From CALBZG01 sp964486295 (GTDB taxonomy: Bacteria; Bacillota; Clostridia; Peptostreptococcales; Anaerovoracaceae), in contig CAZAMF010000002.1 of the NCBI GenBank assembly GCA_964486295.1, forward strand, positions 124,001 through 188,000: 64,000 bases of DNA, written 5' to 3'. The notes under the pieces were generated by a model that did no database searches, had not been told where the DNA came from, and was given only the letters and a program-made list of their open reading frames with translations. Shown piece by piece: positions 34,983 through 44,251 of the stretch. Each line of letters opens with the position of its first letter. Position 1 is the first letter of the stretch. Position numbers and translations under genes: made by a program.

Positions 34983-35384
34983 ATGAATAAAAAGATTATA
35001 TTGCTCTTCGTCCTTTTGATCATTGCAATCGCAGCGATGCCATTTGCTTTCGGCGACACAGCAACTACGCCGGGGTCAGCGGAAGATCCGGTGGTTACAA
35101 AATCGTATGTTGATGCAAAAACATCCTATCAGGTCATTCATCTGCAGGCGGGTCAGAGAATGATCGGTAGCGCAGGGACGGAAATAATCGTCAGGAGCGG
35201 CGACGTAACAGCTATTGATAATGGTGTTGACGGCATCTCAGATATAACAGGAGGCACAGATCTGAAATCAGATGTGATCTGTAAAACAAATCATCTTCTC
35301 CTGGTTCCCAGAGCAGATGGCAGAGGGATCAAAGCTGTTACCGAAGCTTATGTTATGGTCAGAGGCGGTTTTACATTAAACTAA
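34983..35384 (+). CDS. Small secreted protein of unknown function
   Basis: 133 residues with a signal peptide (cleaved near FAFGD) and a mature part of about 108 residues, mostly beta-strand and rich in Thr, Gly and Asp. It has SYQVIHLQAGQRMIG, then AGTEIIVRSGDVTAIDNG, then KTNHLLLVPRADGRGI. Such proteins often sit before DUF5693 genes in clostridia. I know no function. GGGGGA SD 5 nt before the ATG. It lies 13 nt before the DUF5693 gene, so it is likely in the same operon with the cell-wall polymer genes. Confidence 0.75.
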   Translation: MNKKIILLFVLLIIAIAAMPFAFGDTATTPGSAEDPVVTKSYVDAKTSYQVIHLQAGQRMIGSAGTEIIVRSGDVTAIDNGVDGISDITGGTDLKSDVICKTNHLLLVPRADGRGIKAVTEAYVMVRGGFTLN

Positions 35385-35397
35385 AGGAGCAATCTAT

Positions 35398-37578
35398 ATG
35401 AAAGTTTTCTTTCAGGAAAACAAAATACTTCTTGCCCTGCTGACGCTGGTTCTACTGGTGTGTCTGTTTGTCATAGCGGGCAGATTTGGTGTGGAAAGCA
35501 AAAATAAGACGTATGATATCGTGTTGGATTATAATGAGATCGAAGCGATGGCGCAACAATCCGATGAGGATATTTCATGGTGGCTTTCAAAATACAAAGA
35601 TATGGGCATTACCAAGGTCGGACTCACTGAAGAAAGCATCATAACTTTAATGGAAGATACAGATCTTCCTGTGACAGGTAAAATGATGGACAACATTACG
35701 AAAAACGCAAACTGGAAACAGAACTATCCTAAGGAATTCGTCTCTATGATCGAAAAGCAAGGTTATGATCCTTTTGATGTCATCGTGGAAATGTATGGTG
35801 ATGCAGCAGATTTTGTTGTCAATGGTATAGAGACGCGCATGGCTCCTGAACGATACATTATTTACAGAACAGATAACGCCTCCTATGCCTGGATCAACGG
35901 TACTGCTGATGTTGCCCTTTACTCAGAAAAATATAAATATCAGAATTCGGACAATACCGGTTATTCAGAGAGAATTGATGTTGAAAGTTCTAAGATCATG
36001 TATATCAGCTTGGGCTTTCTTCCGGAAAAAGTCAATATCATACAAAAACTGGGAATGGATATCGTCCCGCGCACCATGAGCTATAACGGATGGAATGACA
36101 CCAGATTCGCGAAGGCAGTGATTCAGGGATATCGGAACAACAACATCGATCCAGACTATATCATTGTGGGTGGCCAGGCGGTATTCGGATATGACGACGG
36201 TGTTGAACTTGCGAAAGATTATATCCTGAAAAATGGTATCACAATAGGCCTTATCGAGAATACGACACAGCTTCAGAATATTATGCAGTATGGTGTGGAG
36301 GAAGTTGCAAAAGCTTCCGGCTATGATGCGGTCAGAGTATTTACAGTTTGGAATTATATACAGAACAGGTATGAATACTACGGTTATCCTGGAGCCAAGG
36401 AAATTGAAAATACTCTGTTCAGAGCGGTAGTAGAAAGAAATGTCAGGGTTATTTATTATAAACCGATCTTTGAGTTTAAAGATCTTCATACTTATGTGAC
36501 AGACCTTCAAGAGTATCAGACAATGTTCTCCAATCTGGACCAGAGGCTTGAAAAGCAGGGCTTTAGCCGGGGAACAGCGAAACAAATGGGCGATTATGAG
36601 GTCAGTGGTGCTGCAAAAGTTATATTGGGCCTGGGCTGTGTCTTGGGAGCACTGTTGCTTCTGACCACTTTATTTCGTATGAACCGTAAGGCAAAGACAA
36701 TCCTTGGGACGATTGGAACGGTGGGCGTGCTTGGTTTATATTTTGCTTCCCCCGATTGGTTTGAGCTTTCAGCCTCATTCTTTTCTGCGGTGATTTTTGC
36801 CTGCATCTCCTTGAGTTACTTTACATACCGAGCCAAAGTGATCGGAGATCACTACTCAAGCGACGAAAAACCTTCGAAAATTATTGCCGCTGCAGCATTT
36901 ACCTTGACTATTTCAGTAGTCCTCGCATTAATCGGAGGCTTACTGACCGCTGCACCTATATCGTCAACCGGCTATATGCTGGAAATTGATATTTTCAGAG
37001 GAGTCAAGGCGGCACAATTAATTCCGATTGCATATTTCGTTCTGGCTTATCTGGCTTATTTCGGATACGGGGAAAATAAGAAAACCATCGGAAGGCTTGA
37101 ATTCGTAGATATAAAAGAGCTGTTCAACCTGAATATCAAAGTATGGATGGTTTTGCTTGGCATAGTGATCGCAGGAGCAGGAGTCTATTATATATTAAGG
37201 ACAGGACATAACACTTCTTTGCAGGTATCCAGTATTGAAATGCTGGCAAGAAACGAACTGGAAGATCTATTGATTGCACGACCGAGAACAAAAGAATTCA
37301 TGATTGCCTTCCCGTCGGTCATGCTGATGGTTTATTGCGCAGTCAGGAAATTCCGCCTCTGGACAGCCGTTTTCGGTCTGGCAGGAGTCATCGGCATGAC
37401 ATCGGTTTGCAACACATTTCAACATATCAGAACTCCGCTTTATCTTGGGGTGATAAGAACCGGATATTCACTGCTATTTGGTATTGTCATGGGCGCTATA
37501 GCGATATTGATGTTTGATTTGCTGCATAATATATACATTAAATATTTAAAGAAATACACGGAATCCTCTCATGTATAA
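35398..37578 (+). CDS. DUF5693 family membrane protein
   Basis: The 726-residue protein has one N-terminal membrane helix (about 10-27), a large external domain (about 35-400) that begins YDIVLDYNEIEAMAQQ and contains KYKDMGITKVGLTEESI, and a C-terminal half with about eight membrane helices. The architecture (external alpha/beta domain, then a bundle) is that of DUF5693 proteins linked to CsaB in many Clostridia. Function is unknown; an export or polymer-assembly role is a guess. AAAGGAG SD. It overlaps csaB by 8 nt. Confidence 0.82.
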   Translation: MKVFFQENKILLALLTLVLLVCLFVIAGRFGVESKNKTYDIVLDYNEIEAMAQQSDEDISWWLSKYKDMGITKVGLTEESIITLMEDTDLPVTGKMMDNITKNANWKQNYPKEFVSMIEKQGYDPFDVIVEMYGDAADFVVNGIETRMAPERYIIYRTDNASYAWINGTADVALYSEKYKYQNSDNTGYSERIDVESSKIMYISLGFLPEKVNIIQKLGMDIVPRTMSYNGWNDTRFAKAVIQGYRNNNIDPDYIIVGGQAVFGYDDGVELAKDYILKNGITIGLIENTTQLQNIMQYGVEEVAKASGYDAVRVFTVWNYIQNRYEYYGYPGAKEIENTLFRAVVERNVRVIYYKPIFEFKDLHTYVTDLQEYQTMFSNLDQRLEKQGFSRGTAKQMGDYEVSGAAKVILGLGCVLGALLLLTTLFRMNRKAKTILGTIGTVGVLGLYFASPDWFELSASFFSAVIFACISLSYFTYRAKVIGDHYSSDEKPSKIIAAAAFTLTISVVLALIGGLLTAAPISSTGYMLEIDIFRGVKAAQLIPIAYFVLAYLAYFGYGENKKTIGRLEFVDIKELFNLNIKVWMVLLGIVIAGAGVYYILRTGHNTSLQVSSIEMLARNELEDLLIARPRTKEFMIAFPSVMLMVYCAVRKFRLWTAVFGLAGVIGMTSVCNTFQHIRTPLYLGVIRTGYSLLFGIVMGAIAILMFDLLHNIYIKYLKKYTESSHV

Positions 37579-38671
37579 AATTTTAATTTCCGGCTATTAT
37601 GGATTCAATAATATTGGTGATGAATCGATACTCCAAGCGGTGGTCAACAATCTGACTGAGAAACTCGAAGGAGTCGAAATCACCGTATTGTCTCAGAATC
37701 CGAAATCAACAACAGAAAAATATGGTGTCAAGTCTGTAGACAGGAAGTCTGCCTTAAAAGTCGCTGCGGCGGTCAGAGAGTGCAATCTTCTTATTTCCGG
37801 CGGTGGCAGCCTGCTACAGGATGCAACCAGCAGAAAAAGTATCTATTATTACCTGATGATCATGTGGCTTGCATGGATATTCCGGAAGAAATATTTTATT
37901 TATAGCCAGGGGATCGGACCTATCAATTCAAAGATCAGCAGGGCGGCCACCGCTTCTACTTTGAAAAGAGCCAGCGGTATTGTGGTTCGTGATGAAGCTT
38001 CGAAAGATTTGCTGATCGAAATCGGTGTACCGGGAGAAAAGATTATTATCACTGCTGATCCGGTGCTGGGATTGAAGCCAGTCAGCCTTGAAACAGGTGA
38101 ATCTATCCTGAAATCCGAAGGGATCATAAGACTGGAAGGCAAACAGCTTGTCGGATTTGCTGTTAAGGAAAGAAAACTGAATTCGCATTTCGTTGATGAA
38201 CTGGAAAAGACCATCAGAGCGCTGGTTGAGGAAGAAGAAGCCCAGGTTGTACTGATTCCTTTTCATTATCAGGAAGATTTAGCTGTTATCGAAGAACTGG
38301 AAAAACGTCTCGGTGAAAGAGTTTTTGCGATTAAACATAAATACCTGACAAATGAAATGTTGTCCATCATAGGTAACATGGATATTTTAGTGGGAGTCCG
38401 GCTGCATTCGCTTATTCATGCGGCAATTATGAAGGTCAGAATGATCGGTATTTCTTATGATCCGAAAATTAACTCCTTCTTAAATTCAATCGGGCTGAAA
38501 GCCTTGTCGACAACTATTGATTTTAACAGTGAATATTTCATGGAAGAATATCGCAGGGTGATCAGCCCTACATATGATGCAGTATTTTTAAGGGTTCAGG
38601 AGAAGGTTGATGAAATTGTAAAAAGTCTGGGTACCAATGAAGAAATGATTAAGAAGATTATGGAAGGTTAA
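37571..38671 (+). CDS. csaB: Polysaccharide pyruvyl transferase
   Basis: CsaB adds ketal-linked pyruvate to the secondary cell-wall polymer that anchors SLH-domain proteins. The 366-residue protein has the N-terminal glycosyltransferase-like ISGYYGFNNIGDESILQA, SGGGSLLQDATSRKS, YSQGIGPI, GVRLHSLIHA and GISYDPKIN, all conserved in the pyruvyl-transferase family. Its start overlaps the DUF5693 gene, and the TagA-like glycosyltransferase follows 7 nt later. No SLH protein is encoded in the window. Confidence 0.95.
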   Translation: MYKILISGYYGFNNIGDESILQAVVNNLTEKLEGVEITVLSQNPKSTTEKYGVKSVDRKSALKVAAAVRECNLLISGGGSLLQDATSRKSIYYYLMIMWLAWIFRKKYFIYSQGIGPINSKISRAATASTLKRASGIVVRDEASKDLLIEIGVPGEKIIITADPVLGLKPVSLETGESILKSEGIIRLEGKQLVGFAVKERKLNSHFVDELEKTIRALVEEEEAQVVLIPFHYQEDLAVIEELEKRLGERVFAIKHKYLTNEMLSIIGNMDILVGVRLHSLIHAAIMKVRMIGISYDPKINSFLNSIGLKALSTTIDFNSEYFMEEYRRVISPTYDAVFLRVQEKVDEIVKSLGTNEEMIKKIMEG

Positions 38672-38678
38672 TTGCGAA

Positions 38679-39428
38679 TTGAGAAAGCAAATGGTAATAT
38701 GGGGCATCCCCATTGACATGGTGGACAGAAAAGAGGCCATGGATATATTTAAAGAGTTGATAAGCAGAGACGGAACAGATATGATCGTGACACCGAACTC
38801 TGAAATCGTTATGAGCGCAGTAAATGACCGCAGACTGTCCGAACTGATAAAGAGTGCAAGTCTCGTGATACCGGATGGTATAGGCTTGGTTTATGCATCT
38901 AAAATCATGGGAACGCCTCTCAAAGAAAGAGTGACCGGCGTGGACTTGCTCAACGATATCCTGGAATATCTCGAGCAAACCGGCAAGGGAGTATTTCTTT
39001 TAGGCAGTAAACCTGGAACTGCTGAAGGTCCCAGCGTTGCTGAACTTGCCGGCGAAAATATGCAAATCAGATATCCGGCACTGAAGATTATGGGAACTCA
39101 TCACGGTTATTTTACTGAGAAAGATGAGCCAGAGATCGTTAAGGAGATCAATGACTCCGGCGCTGAATTTCTCTGTGTGGCTCTTGGATCGCCTAAGCAG
39201 GAAAAGTTCATATTTGACCATCGGCACGAGTTTAACCATGTAAAAGCGGCGATCGGAGTGGGAGGCAGTCTGGATGTATGGGCAGGCACTGCAAAACGGG
39301 CCCCTCGATTTTATCGGGACCATGGATTGGAATGGCTTTACCGCCTGATGCAGGAGCCATGGAGATACAAACGCATGGCAAAACTTCCTGTTTTTATGGG
39401 AAAGATCATTATAACAAAAGGTAAATAA
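38679..39428 (+). CDS. tagA: WecG/TagA/CpsF family glycosyltransferase
   Basis: TagA-type enzymes add N-acetylmannosamine (or a related sugar) to a lipid-linked first sugar during cell-wall polymer synthesis. The 249-residue protein has the family's early MIVTPNSEIVM and VIPDGIGLVYASKIMG, VFLLGSKPGTAE, LCVALGSPKQEKFI and GVGGSLDVWAGTAKRAPRF, then the C-terminal GLEWLYRLMQEPWRYKRM. The start may be the TTG at 38679 (GGAAGG 11 nt upstream) or the ATG at 38691. Directly downstream of csaB. Confidence 0.93.
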   Translation: MRKQMVIWGIPIDMVDRKEAMDIFKELISRDGTDMIVTPNSEIVMSAVNDRRLSELIKSASLVIPDGIGLVYASKIMGTPLKERVTGVDLLNDILEYLEQTGKGVFLLGSKPGTAEGPSVAELAGENMQIRYPALKIMGTHHGYFTEKDEPEIVKEINDSGAEFLCVALGSPKQEKFIFDHRHEFNHVKAAIGVGGSLDVWAGTAKRAPRFYRDHGLEWLYRLMQEPWRYKRMAKLPVFMGKIIITKGK

Positions 39429-39447
39429 ACATAAAGGAGATTAGTGA

Positions 39448-40266
39448 ATGGAAATCAAAGAGCTTGAAAAGATTGCGGCGAATATCAGGACAGGTATTAT
39501 CAAAGCGATCAGCGCGGCAGGTTCCGGCCACCCGGGAGGGTCTTTGTCGGCAGCGGACATTGTCACGGTATTGTACTTTCATGAGATGAATATCGATCCC
39601 AAAAATCCGAAAATGAAAAACAGAGACAAATTCGTATTGTCAAAAGGACATGCGGCTCCGCTTTTATATGCCGCTTTGGCAGAAAAGGGTTTTTTCCCGA
39701 AGGAAGATATTCTGACGCTCAGAAAAATCAACAGTAAATTTCAGGGGCATCCTGATTCAAAAAAGCTGCCCGGCATTGAAACATCAACCGGATCTTTAGG
39801 ACAGGGGTTTTCAATGTCCGTTGGGATGGCGCTGGCCGGAAGAGTGGACAATAATGACGGCCGTGTCTATGTGCTTTTAGGTGACGGTGAATTACAGGAA
39901 GGCCTGGTTTGGGAAGCAGCTATGTCGGCTGGACATTACGGCCTCGACAATATGGTCGCAATCGTAGATTGGAACGGGCTACAAATCGACGGCAGAAATA
40001 GCGATGTCATGACCGTAGAGCCAGTGGGTGATAAATTTGCAGCTTTTGGATGGAATGTTCTGCAGATCGACGGTCATAATTATACTGAAATCATCGGGGC
40101 ATTAGCTCGTGCCAGAGGCTACAAGGGTAAGCCAACTGCTATTATTGCAAAGACTCATAAAGGAAAAGGCGTTTCATTTATGGAAGATGAAGCAGGATGG
40201 CATGGGAAAGCGCCTGATCCGGAGCAGACTGCACAGGCAATCAAGGAAATCGGAGGTGAATGGTAA
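39448..40266 (+). CDS. Transketolase, N-terminal subunit
   Basis: Half of a split transketolase of the pentose phosphate pathway. The 272 residues hold the TPP-pyrophosphate domain: SGHPGGSLSAADIVTVLYF, DKFVLSKGHAAPLLYAAL, GSLGQGFSMSVGMALAG and the TPP motif GDGELQEGLVWEA ending near VDWN. SD AAAGGAG 7 nt before the ATG. Its stop shares one base with the start of the C-terminal subunit gene. Confidence 0.95.
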   Translation: MEIKELEKIAANIRTGIIKAISAAGSGHPGGSLSAADIVTVLYFHEMNIDPKNPKMKNRDKFVLSKGHAAPLLYAALAEKGFFPKEDILTLRKINSKFQGHPDSKKLPGIETSTGSLGQGFSMSVGMALAGRVDNNDGRVYVLLGDGELQEGLVWEAAMSAGHYGLDNMVAIVDWNGLQIDGRNSDVMTVEPVGDKFAAFGWNVLQIDGHNYTEIIGALARARGYKGKPTAIIAKTHKGKGVSFMEDEAGWHGKAPDPEQTAQAIKEIGGEW

Positions 40267-41195
40267 TGGCAGACAAAACAGCAACAAGACAGTCTTACGG
40301 ACAGGCTCTTCTTGAGTTGGGCGAAACATATCAGAATCTGATTGTAATGGACGCGGATCTGTCGAAATCCACCATGACTGCAGATTTTGGCAAGACTTAT
40401 CCCTCACGATTTTTCAATATGGGCATCGCTGAGCAGAATCTATACGGAGCAGCTGCCGGGATGGCGCTCTCAGGCAAAATTGTCTGCGCTTCAACCTTTG
40501 CGATTTTTGCCACAGGAAGAGCGTTTGAGATCATCAGAAATGCTATCGGATACACGAAAGCCAATGTTAAGGTATGTGCGACCCACGCCGGAATCACAGT
40601 CGGCGAAGACGGCGCTTCTCATCAGACCTTTGAAGACATCGCACTGATGCGAACGATTCCGGGCATGATAGTCATCAATCCTTGTGATGATATTTCCACT
40701 AAAGAACTGATGAGACAGATATGTGCCATCGAAGGGCCTGCATATGTCAGACTGGGCCGTGCCGCGGTTCCTTCGGTATACACGGCAAAAGATGAAATCA
40801 AGCTTGGCAGAGGCCATATCGTAAAACAAGGCAATCGGGGCACGATCATTGCAACTGGGATTATGGTGAATGAAGCATTGATAGCAGCAGCAGAACTTGC
40901 CAATCAGGGAATAGATGTAAGGGTCATTGATATCCATACCATTAAACCGCTGGACGAAGAAATTGTACTTAACGCCGCCAAAGAAACCGGTTTCATTGTG
41001 AGCGCCGAGGAACACAGCGTAATCGGCGGACTTGGATCCGCTATTGCAGAGGTTGTTGTAAAGAACCATCCTGTCAGAATGGCGTTTGTGGGTCAGCATG
41101 ATACCTTCGGAGAATCCGGCAAACCTGAAGAACTGAAAATCAAATATAAAATGACGGCAAAGGATATTGTAGAGGCTGTTCAGAAACTCCTATAA
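40266..41195 (+). CDS. Transketolase, C-terminal subunit
   Basis: The partner half (309 residues from this start) carries the pyrimidine-binding domain: TRQSYGQALLEL, MDADLSKSTMTADF, PSRFFNMGIAEQN with the catalytic Glu, THAGITVGEDGASHQ, and the C-terminal region GTIIATGIMVNEAL. The ATG at 40266 (GGAGG 10 nt upstream) overlaps the previous stop; an ATG two codons earlier is possible. The pair is co-translated. A terminator follows at 41229. Confidence 0.95.
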   Translation: MADKTATRQSYGQALLELGETYQNLIVMDADLSKSTMTADFGKTYPSRFFNMGIAEQNLYGAAAGMALSGKIVCASTFAIFATGRAFEIIRNAIGYTKANVKVCATHAGITVGEDGASHQTFEDIALMRTIPGMIVINPCDDISTKELMRQICAIEGPAYVRLGRAAVPSVYTAKDEIKLGRGHIVKQGNRGTIIATGIMVNEALIAAAELANQGIDVRVIDIHTIKPLDEEIVLNAAKETGFIVSAEEHSVIGGLGSAIAEVVVKNHPVRMAFVGQHDTFGESGKPEELKIKYKMTAKDIVEAVQKLL

Positions 41196-41228
41196 CAGGT
41201 ATCTAAGAATGTCATATTATCGGAATGA

Positions 41229-41252
41229 AAGGCAGCAACGACTGCCTTTTTT
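41229..41252 (+). terminator. Terminator of the transketolase operon
   Basis: AAGGCAG (41229-41235), 6-nt loop, CTGCCTT (41242-41248), then TTTT. Confidence 0.85.
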
Positions 41253-41274
41253 CGCAGTTATAAGTAATCCTCTA

Positions 41275-41303
41275 TTGATTTGATTTTATAAACGGCGTAT
41301 AAT
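41275..41303 (+). promoter_or_regulatory. Sigma-A promoter of ilvE
   Basis: TTGATT (41275-41280), 17-nt spacer, TATAAT (41298-41303). The leader would be about 47 nt, too short for a T-box. Confidence 0.85.
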
Positions 41304-41355
41304 ACCAATTTAAGTTAATATTCTATTTGGATTTACATAAAGAAAGGATAAAGCA

Positions 41356-42423
41356 ATGAAGTATGATTTCCCTGTTACAAGAACAGCGACGCCGAAAACA
41401 AAGCCCGATCCGGACAAATTGAGATTCGGAAAGATTTTTACCGATCATATGTTTATTATGGAATACGACAAGGAGAACAACTGGCATAACGGAAGAATCG
41501 TTCCTTACGGACCGCTTCAGATCGATCCGGCCGCCTCGGTTTTACACTATGCTCAGGAAATGTTTGAAGGTTTGAAGGCTTATAAAGCAAAAGACGGAAG
41601 AATACTGCTTTTCCGTCCTGATATGAATGCAAAACGAACAACATCGACCTGTGAACGGTTATGTATACCCCATCTTGATGAAGAGCTGATGATCGAAGCT
41701 ATAAAAGCGCTGGTCAATGTGGATAAGGACTGGATCCCTGATAAACCGGGTACTTCGCTTTATGTCAGGCCGTTTATCATTGCCGATGATCCTTTCCTTG
41801 GGGTAAGCCCTGCCGGTCATTATCTGTTTATCATTATACTCAGCCCGGTTGGCCCGTATTATGAACACGGTCTTCAGCCTACCAAAATATTCGTTGAGAG
41901 CGAATATGTCAGAGCAACTCCGGGTGGTACCGGGTATGCAAAAATAGGAGCCAACTATGCCATAGGTCTGAAAGCCCAGGAGAGAGCGCATGAATTGGGG
42001 TATGAACAGGTGCTTTGGCTCGATGGAGTTGAAAGAAAATATGTAGAAGAAATCGGCACATCGAATGCTTTCTTTATGATCAACGACGAAATTATCACCG
42101 CGCCGTTGAGCGGTACCATCTTGCCTGGTATTACCAGGAATTCTGTCATCGAGCTTCTGAAGAGCTGGGGCATGAAAGTGTCTGAAAGACGTCTGACTAT
42201 CGATGATGTATTTGAAGCAGGAAAAAACGGCAGCCTGAAGGAAATGTGGGCAACGGGAACCGCTGCTGTTATATCGCCGGTAGGGGAGCTTTACTGGAAT
42301 GAAAATAAGATTGTGATCAATCACAATGAAATCGGCGAAATATCCCAAAAGCTCTACGATGAGCTCTATGGTCTCCAGACGGGTGCTGTCAAGGATGCCA
42401 GAGGATGGACAGTGGAAGTATAA
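41356..42423 (+). CDS. ilvE: Branched-chain amino acid aminotransferase
   Basis: A class-IV PLP enzyme of 355 residues that swaps amino groups between Leu/Ile/Val and 2-oxoglutarate. The N-terminal region is of the eukaryote-like type II group (FGKIFTDHMFIMEYDKE, DPAASVLHYAQEMFEGLKAY). The PLP Lys lies in ATPGGTGYAKIGANYA, and the phosphate and substrate loops EEIGTSNAFF and GTILPGITRNS follow. SD AAAGGA. It has its own promoter and terminator, so it stands alone. Confidence 0.96.
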   Translation: MKYDFPVTRTATPKTKPDPDKLRFGKIFTDHMFIMEYDKENNWHNGRIVPYGPLQIDPAASVLHYAQEMFEGLKAYKAKDGRILLFRPDMNAKRTTSTCERLCIPHLDEELMIEAIKALVNVDKDWIPDKPGTSLYVRPFIIADDPFLGVSPAGHYLFIIILSPVGPYYEHGLQPTKIFVESEYVRATPGGTGYAKIGANYAIGLKAQERAHELGYEQVLWLDGVERKYVEEIGTSNAFFMINDEIITAPLSGTILPGITRNSVIELLKSWGMKVSERRLTIDDVFEAGKNGSLKEMWATGTAAVISPVGELYWNENKIVINHNEIGEISQKLYDELYGLQTGAVKDARGWTVEV

Positions 42424-42451
42424 AACAGGACGAATCAAATAAAAGTGGATT

Positions 42452-42484
42452 AAAGGACAGATTGTTTTCAAAATCTGTCCTTTT
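42452..42484 (+). terminator. Terminator of ilvE
   Basis: AAAGGACAGATT (42452-42463) pairs with AATCTGTCCTTT (42472-42483) around an 8-nt loop, followed by T-rich sequence. Confidence 0.9.
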
Positions 42485-42577
42485 CTATTTTTTTGAAGTT
42501 CAGGATACTAGAAATAGAGATCGACCGCAAAATGGAATCGGTATTGTATCTCAAGTATGGCAAGGGCCGATCAGGTA

Positions 42578-42586
42578 TGGTATAAT
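42578..42586 (+). promoter_or_regulatory. Extended -10 promoter before the ParA-like gene
   Basis: TGG directly before TATAAT (42581-42586). No -35 fits. The start codon at 42638 is about 50 nt downstream. Confidence 0.55.
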
Positions 42587-42637
42587 ATGGAATATAGTTT
42601 TGAATTCAACAACTTGAAGAGACAGGGAGTCGACCAA

Positions 42638-43432
42638 ATGAACAGGATATTTTTGCGAGAAAGGGAAGAAGTGTTTCCCCAGTTGGTCACCGAAAGGATA
42701 AAAATAGGTGTAAGCGGAATTTGTCATGGAACCGGTGCAACCGTTATCGGAACAACTTTAGCTAAGATTGCGTCAAAAAATAGAACAGGTCGGGTTAAAT
42801 TTTTAGAGATCGCAGATCCGGGTTGGCATAAACCGCTTGTTTTTGACAGCCTTGGCATGGATAAAAGATTTTCGGGCAGAGATTATTTTGATTTTTATGC
42901 GGCTGTTGCAGAAGGTGATCCGATTCGCGGCAAAGCCAATATCGATGAGGGGATCAGCTGGGCTCTATATACACAATGGGATCTGAAGAATTCCATCAGC
43001 TTAACGAAGCAAGACAAAATATATCTAATCAATAATATGTCTTATGATACGCTCATATGTGACATTAGCTGCGGAATCTCGGACTCAACCGGGCCTGATC
43101 AATGGGACGCCCTGGCTTCCGAAATGGATGTACTTATAATGGTCATTGATCCGATGCCTTCCTTGCTGCTGGCAGGCTACAGTTTAATGAACCGGGCAAA
43201 GGCTCTTGAACAAAAAGGCAAAAAAGTGTTCTGGATAGTCAATAAATTTAATGAAGGCATCAATAAAAAAGAGTTTTCTGAGTTCCTCAGAATCAGGCAA
43301 TATACAAAAGTTCCGCTGATTGGGCATGAAAAATTCTACACTTATGAATACAACTGCCGGCTTCCATATCATTTGAAGGAGTTGGTTCTGCCGTTGTCAG
43401 AGATGATTAAAAAACATGAAATCTTCACTTAA
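42638..43432 (+). CDS. ParA/MinD-like protein with degenerate P-loop
   Basis: The 264-residue protein has the overall layout of a ParA/MinD ATPase: an N-terminal strand IKIGVSG, a P-loop region ICHGTGATVIGTTLAKIA, a middle YDTLICDISCGISDST (switch-like), and VLIMVIDPMPSLLLAGYSLMN. However, the usual deviant Walker A (KGGxGKT) is changed so both lysines are lost. That makes normal ATP hydrolysis doubtful. It may bind a nucleotide weakly or act as a scaffold. AGGGAG SD before ATG 42638. Just upstream of ftsEX, so a division or envelope role is plausible. Confidence 0.65.
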   Translation: MNRIFLREREEVFPQLVTERIKIGVSGICHGTGATVIGTTLAKIASKNRTGRVKFLEIADPGWHKPLVFDSLGMDKRFSGRDYFDFYAAVAEGDPIRGKANIDEGISWALYTQWDLKNSISLTKQDKIYLINNMSYDTLICDISCGISDSTGPDQWDALASEMDVLIMVIDPMPSLLLAGYSLMNRAKALEQKGKKVFWIVNKFNEGINKKEFSEFLRIRQYTKVPLIGHEKFYTYEYNCRLPYHLKELVLPLSEMIKKHEIFT

Positions 43433-43448
43433 GCAGAAAAATGCCTAC

Positions 43449-43477
43449 TTCCATCAAACTATATATTACTGTATAAT
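43449..43477 (+). promoter_or_regulatory. Probable promoter of the ftsEX operon
   Basis: TATAAT (43472-43477) with a weak TTCCAT 17 nt upstream (43449-43454). Confidence 0.45.
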
Positions 43478-43522
43478 TACCATAGATTTTATTTTTAGAC
43501 TAGATATTGTGGAGTATATTGA

Positions 43523-44251
43523 ATGATTGAATTCAAAGACGTTACGAAATATTATAAGTCAAATATCGGACTTGAAAACGTAAGCGTTAAAATTGAAAAA
43601 GGTGATTTTTTATTTCTGGTAGGGCCCAGCGGCGCCGGTAAGTCAACTTTTATTAAACTGATCCTTAAGGAACTGGAAGCCGACTCAGGCAGCATAACTT
43701 TTGGAGATCAAGATATTACAAACCTATCAAACAGGGACATTCCGAAACTCAGAAGGGGGATCGGTATCGTTTTCCAGGACTTCAGACTTCTGCCAAAAAA
43801 AACTGTTTTCGAAAATGTTGCCTTCGCAATGCAGATTGTACATTGTACAAAACGAACCATCAGACGACAGGTCCCGCAGGTATTGGCACTGGTTGGCATT
43901 GAAAACAAGGCAGACAAATACCCGGATGAGTTGTCAGCCGGTGAACAGCAGAGGGTGGCTATAGCCAGGGCGATCGTTAACAATCCAACTGTGCTGATCG
44001 CTGACGAGCCGACCGGCAATCTTGACCCGGAAACAGCCTGGGGCATCATGAGGCTGCTGGAACATATCAACAACAGAGGCACCACCATCGTTATGGTAAC
44101 CCATGCAAAAGATATCGTGGATAAAATGGGAAAACGTGTTGTCGCCATAGAAAACGGACATATCGTCCGTGACGATTACGGCTCCTATGGCTATGATAAC
44201 AACTGCAGAGACATGAATGAGGAAGGAGCGCTGGGAAATTATGGCCAGTAG
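43523..44251 (+). CDS. ftsE: Cell division ATP-binding protein
   Basis: FtsE is the ABC ATPase of the FtsEX complex that controls peptidoglycan hydrolases at the division site. The 242-residue protein has Walker A GPSGAGKSTF, Q-loop GIVFQDFRLL, signature LSAGEQQRVAIARA, Walker B VLIADEPTGNLDP and the H-loop VMVTHAKDIV. The C-terminal tail (about 215-242) is short and acidic. SD GTGGAG. The stop overlaps ftsX by 11 nt. Confidence 0.97.
   Translation: MIEFKDVTKYYKSNIGLENVSVKIEKGDFLFLVGPSGAGKSTFIKLILKELEADSGSITFGDQDITNLSNRDIPKLRRGIGIVFQDFRLLPKKTVFENVAFAMQIVHCTKRTIRRQVPQVLALVGIENKADKYPDELSAGEQQRVAIARAIVNNPTVLIADEPTGNLDPETAWGIMRLLEHINNRGTTIVMVTHAKDIVDKMGKRVVAIENGHIVRDDYGSYGYDNNCRDMNEEGALGNYGQ

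Noticed and set aside
40491..41099. 202-codon minus-strand frame opposite the transketolase C-terminal gene
   Set aside because: Shadow frame with many Cys/His/Tyr codons and no SD.
41304..41355. T-box leader for ilvE
   Set aside because: The promoter leaves a leader of only about 47 nt, far too short.
41659..42471. 270-codon minus-strand frame opposite ilvE
   Set aside because: Shadow of a fully conserved ilvE; it also runs through the ilvE terminator.
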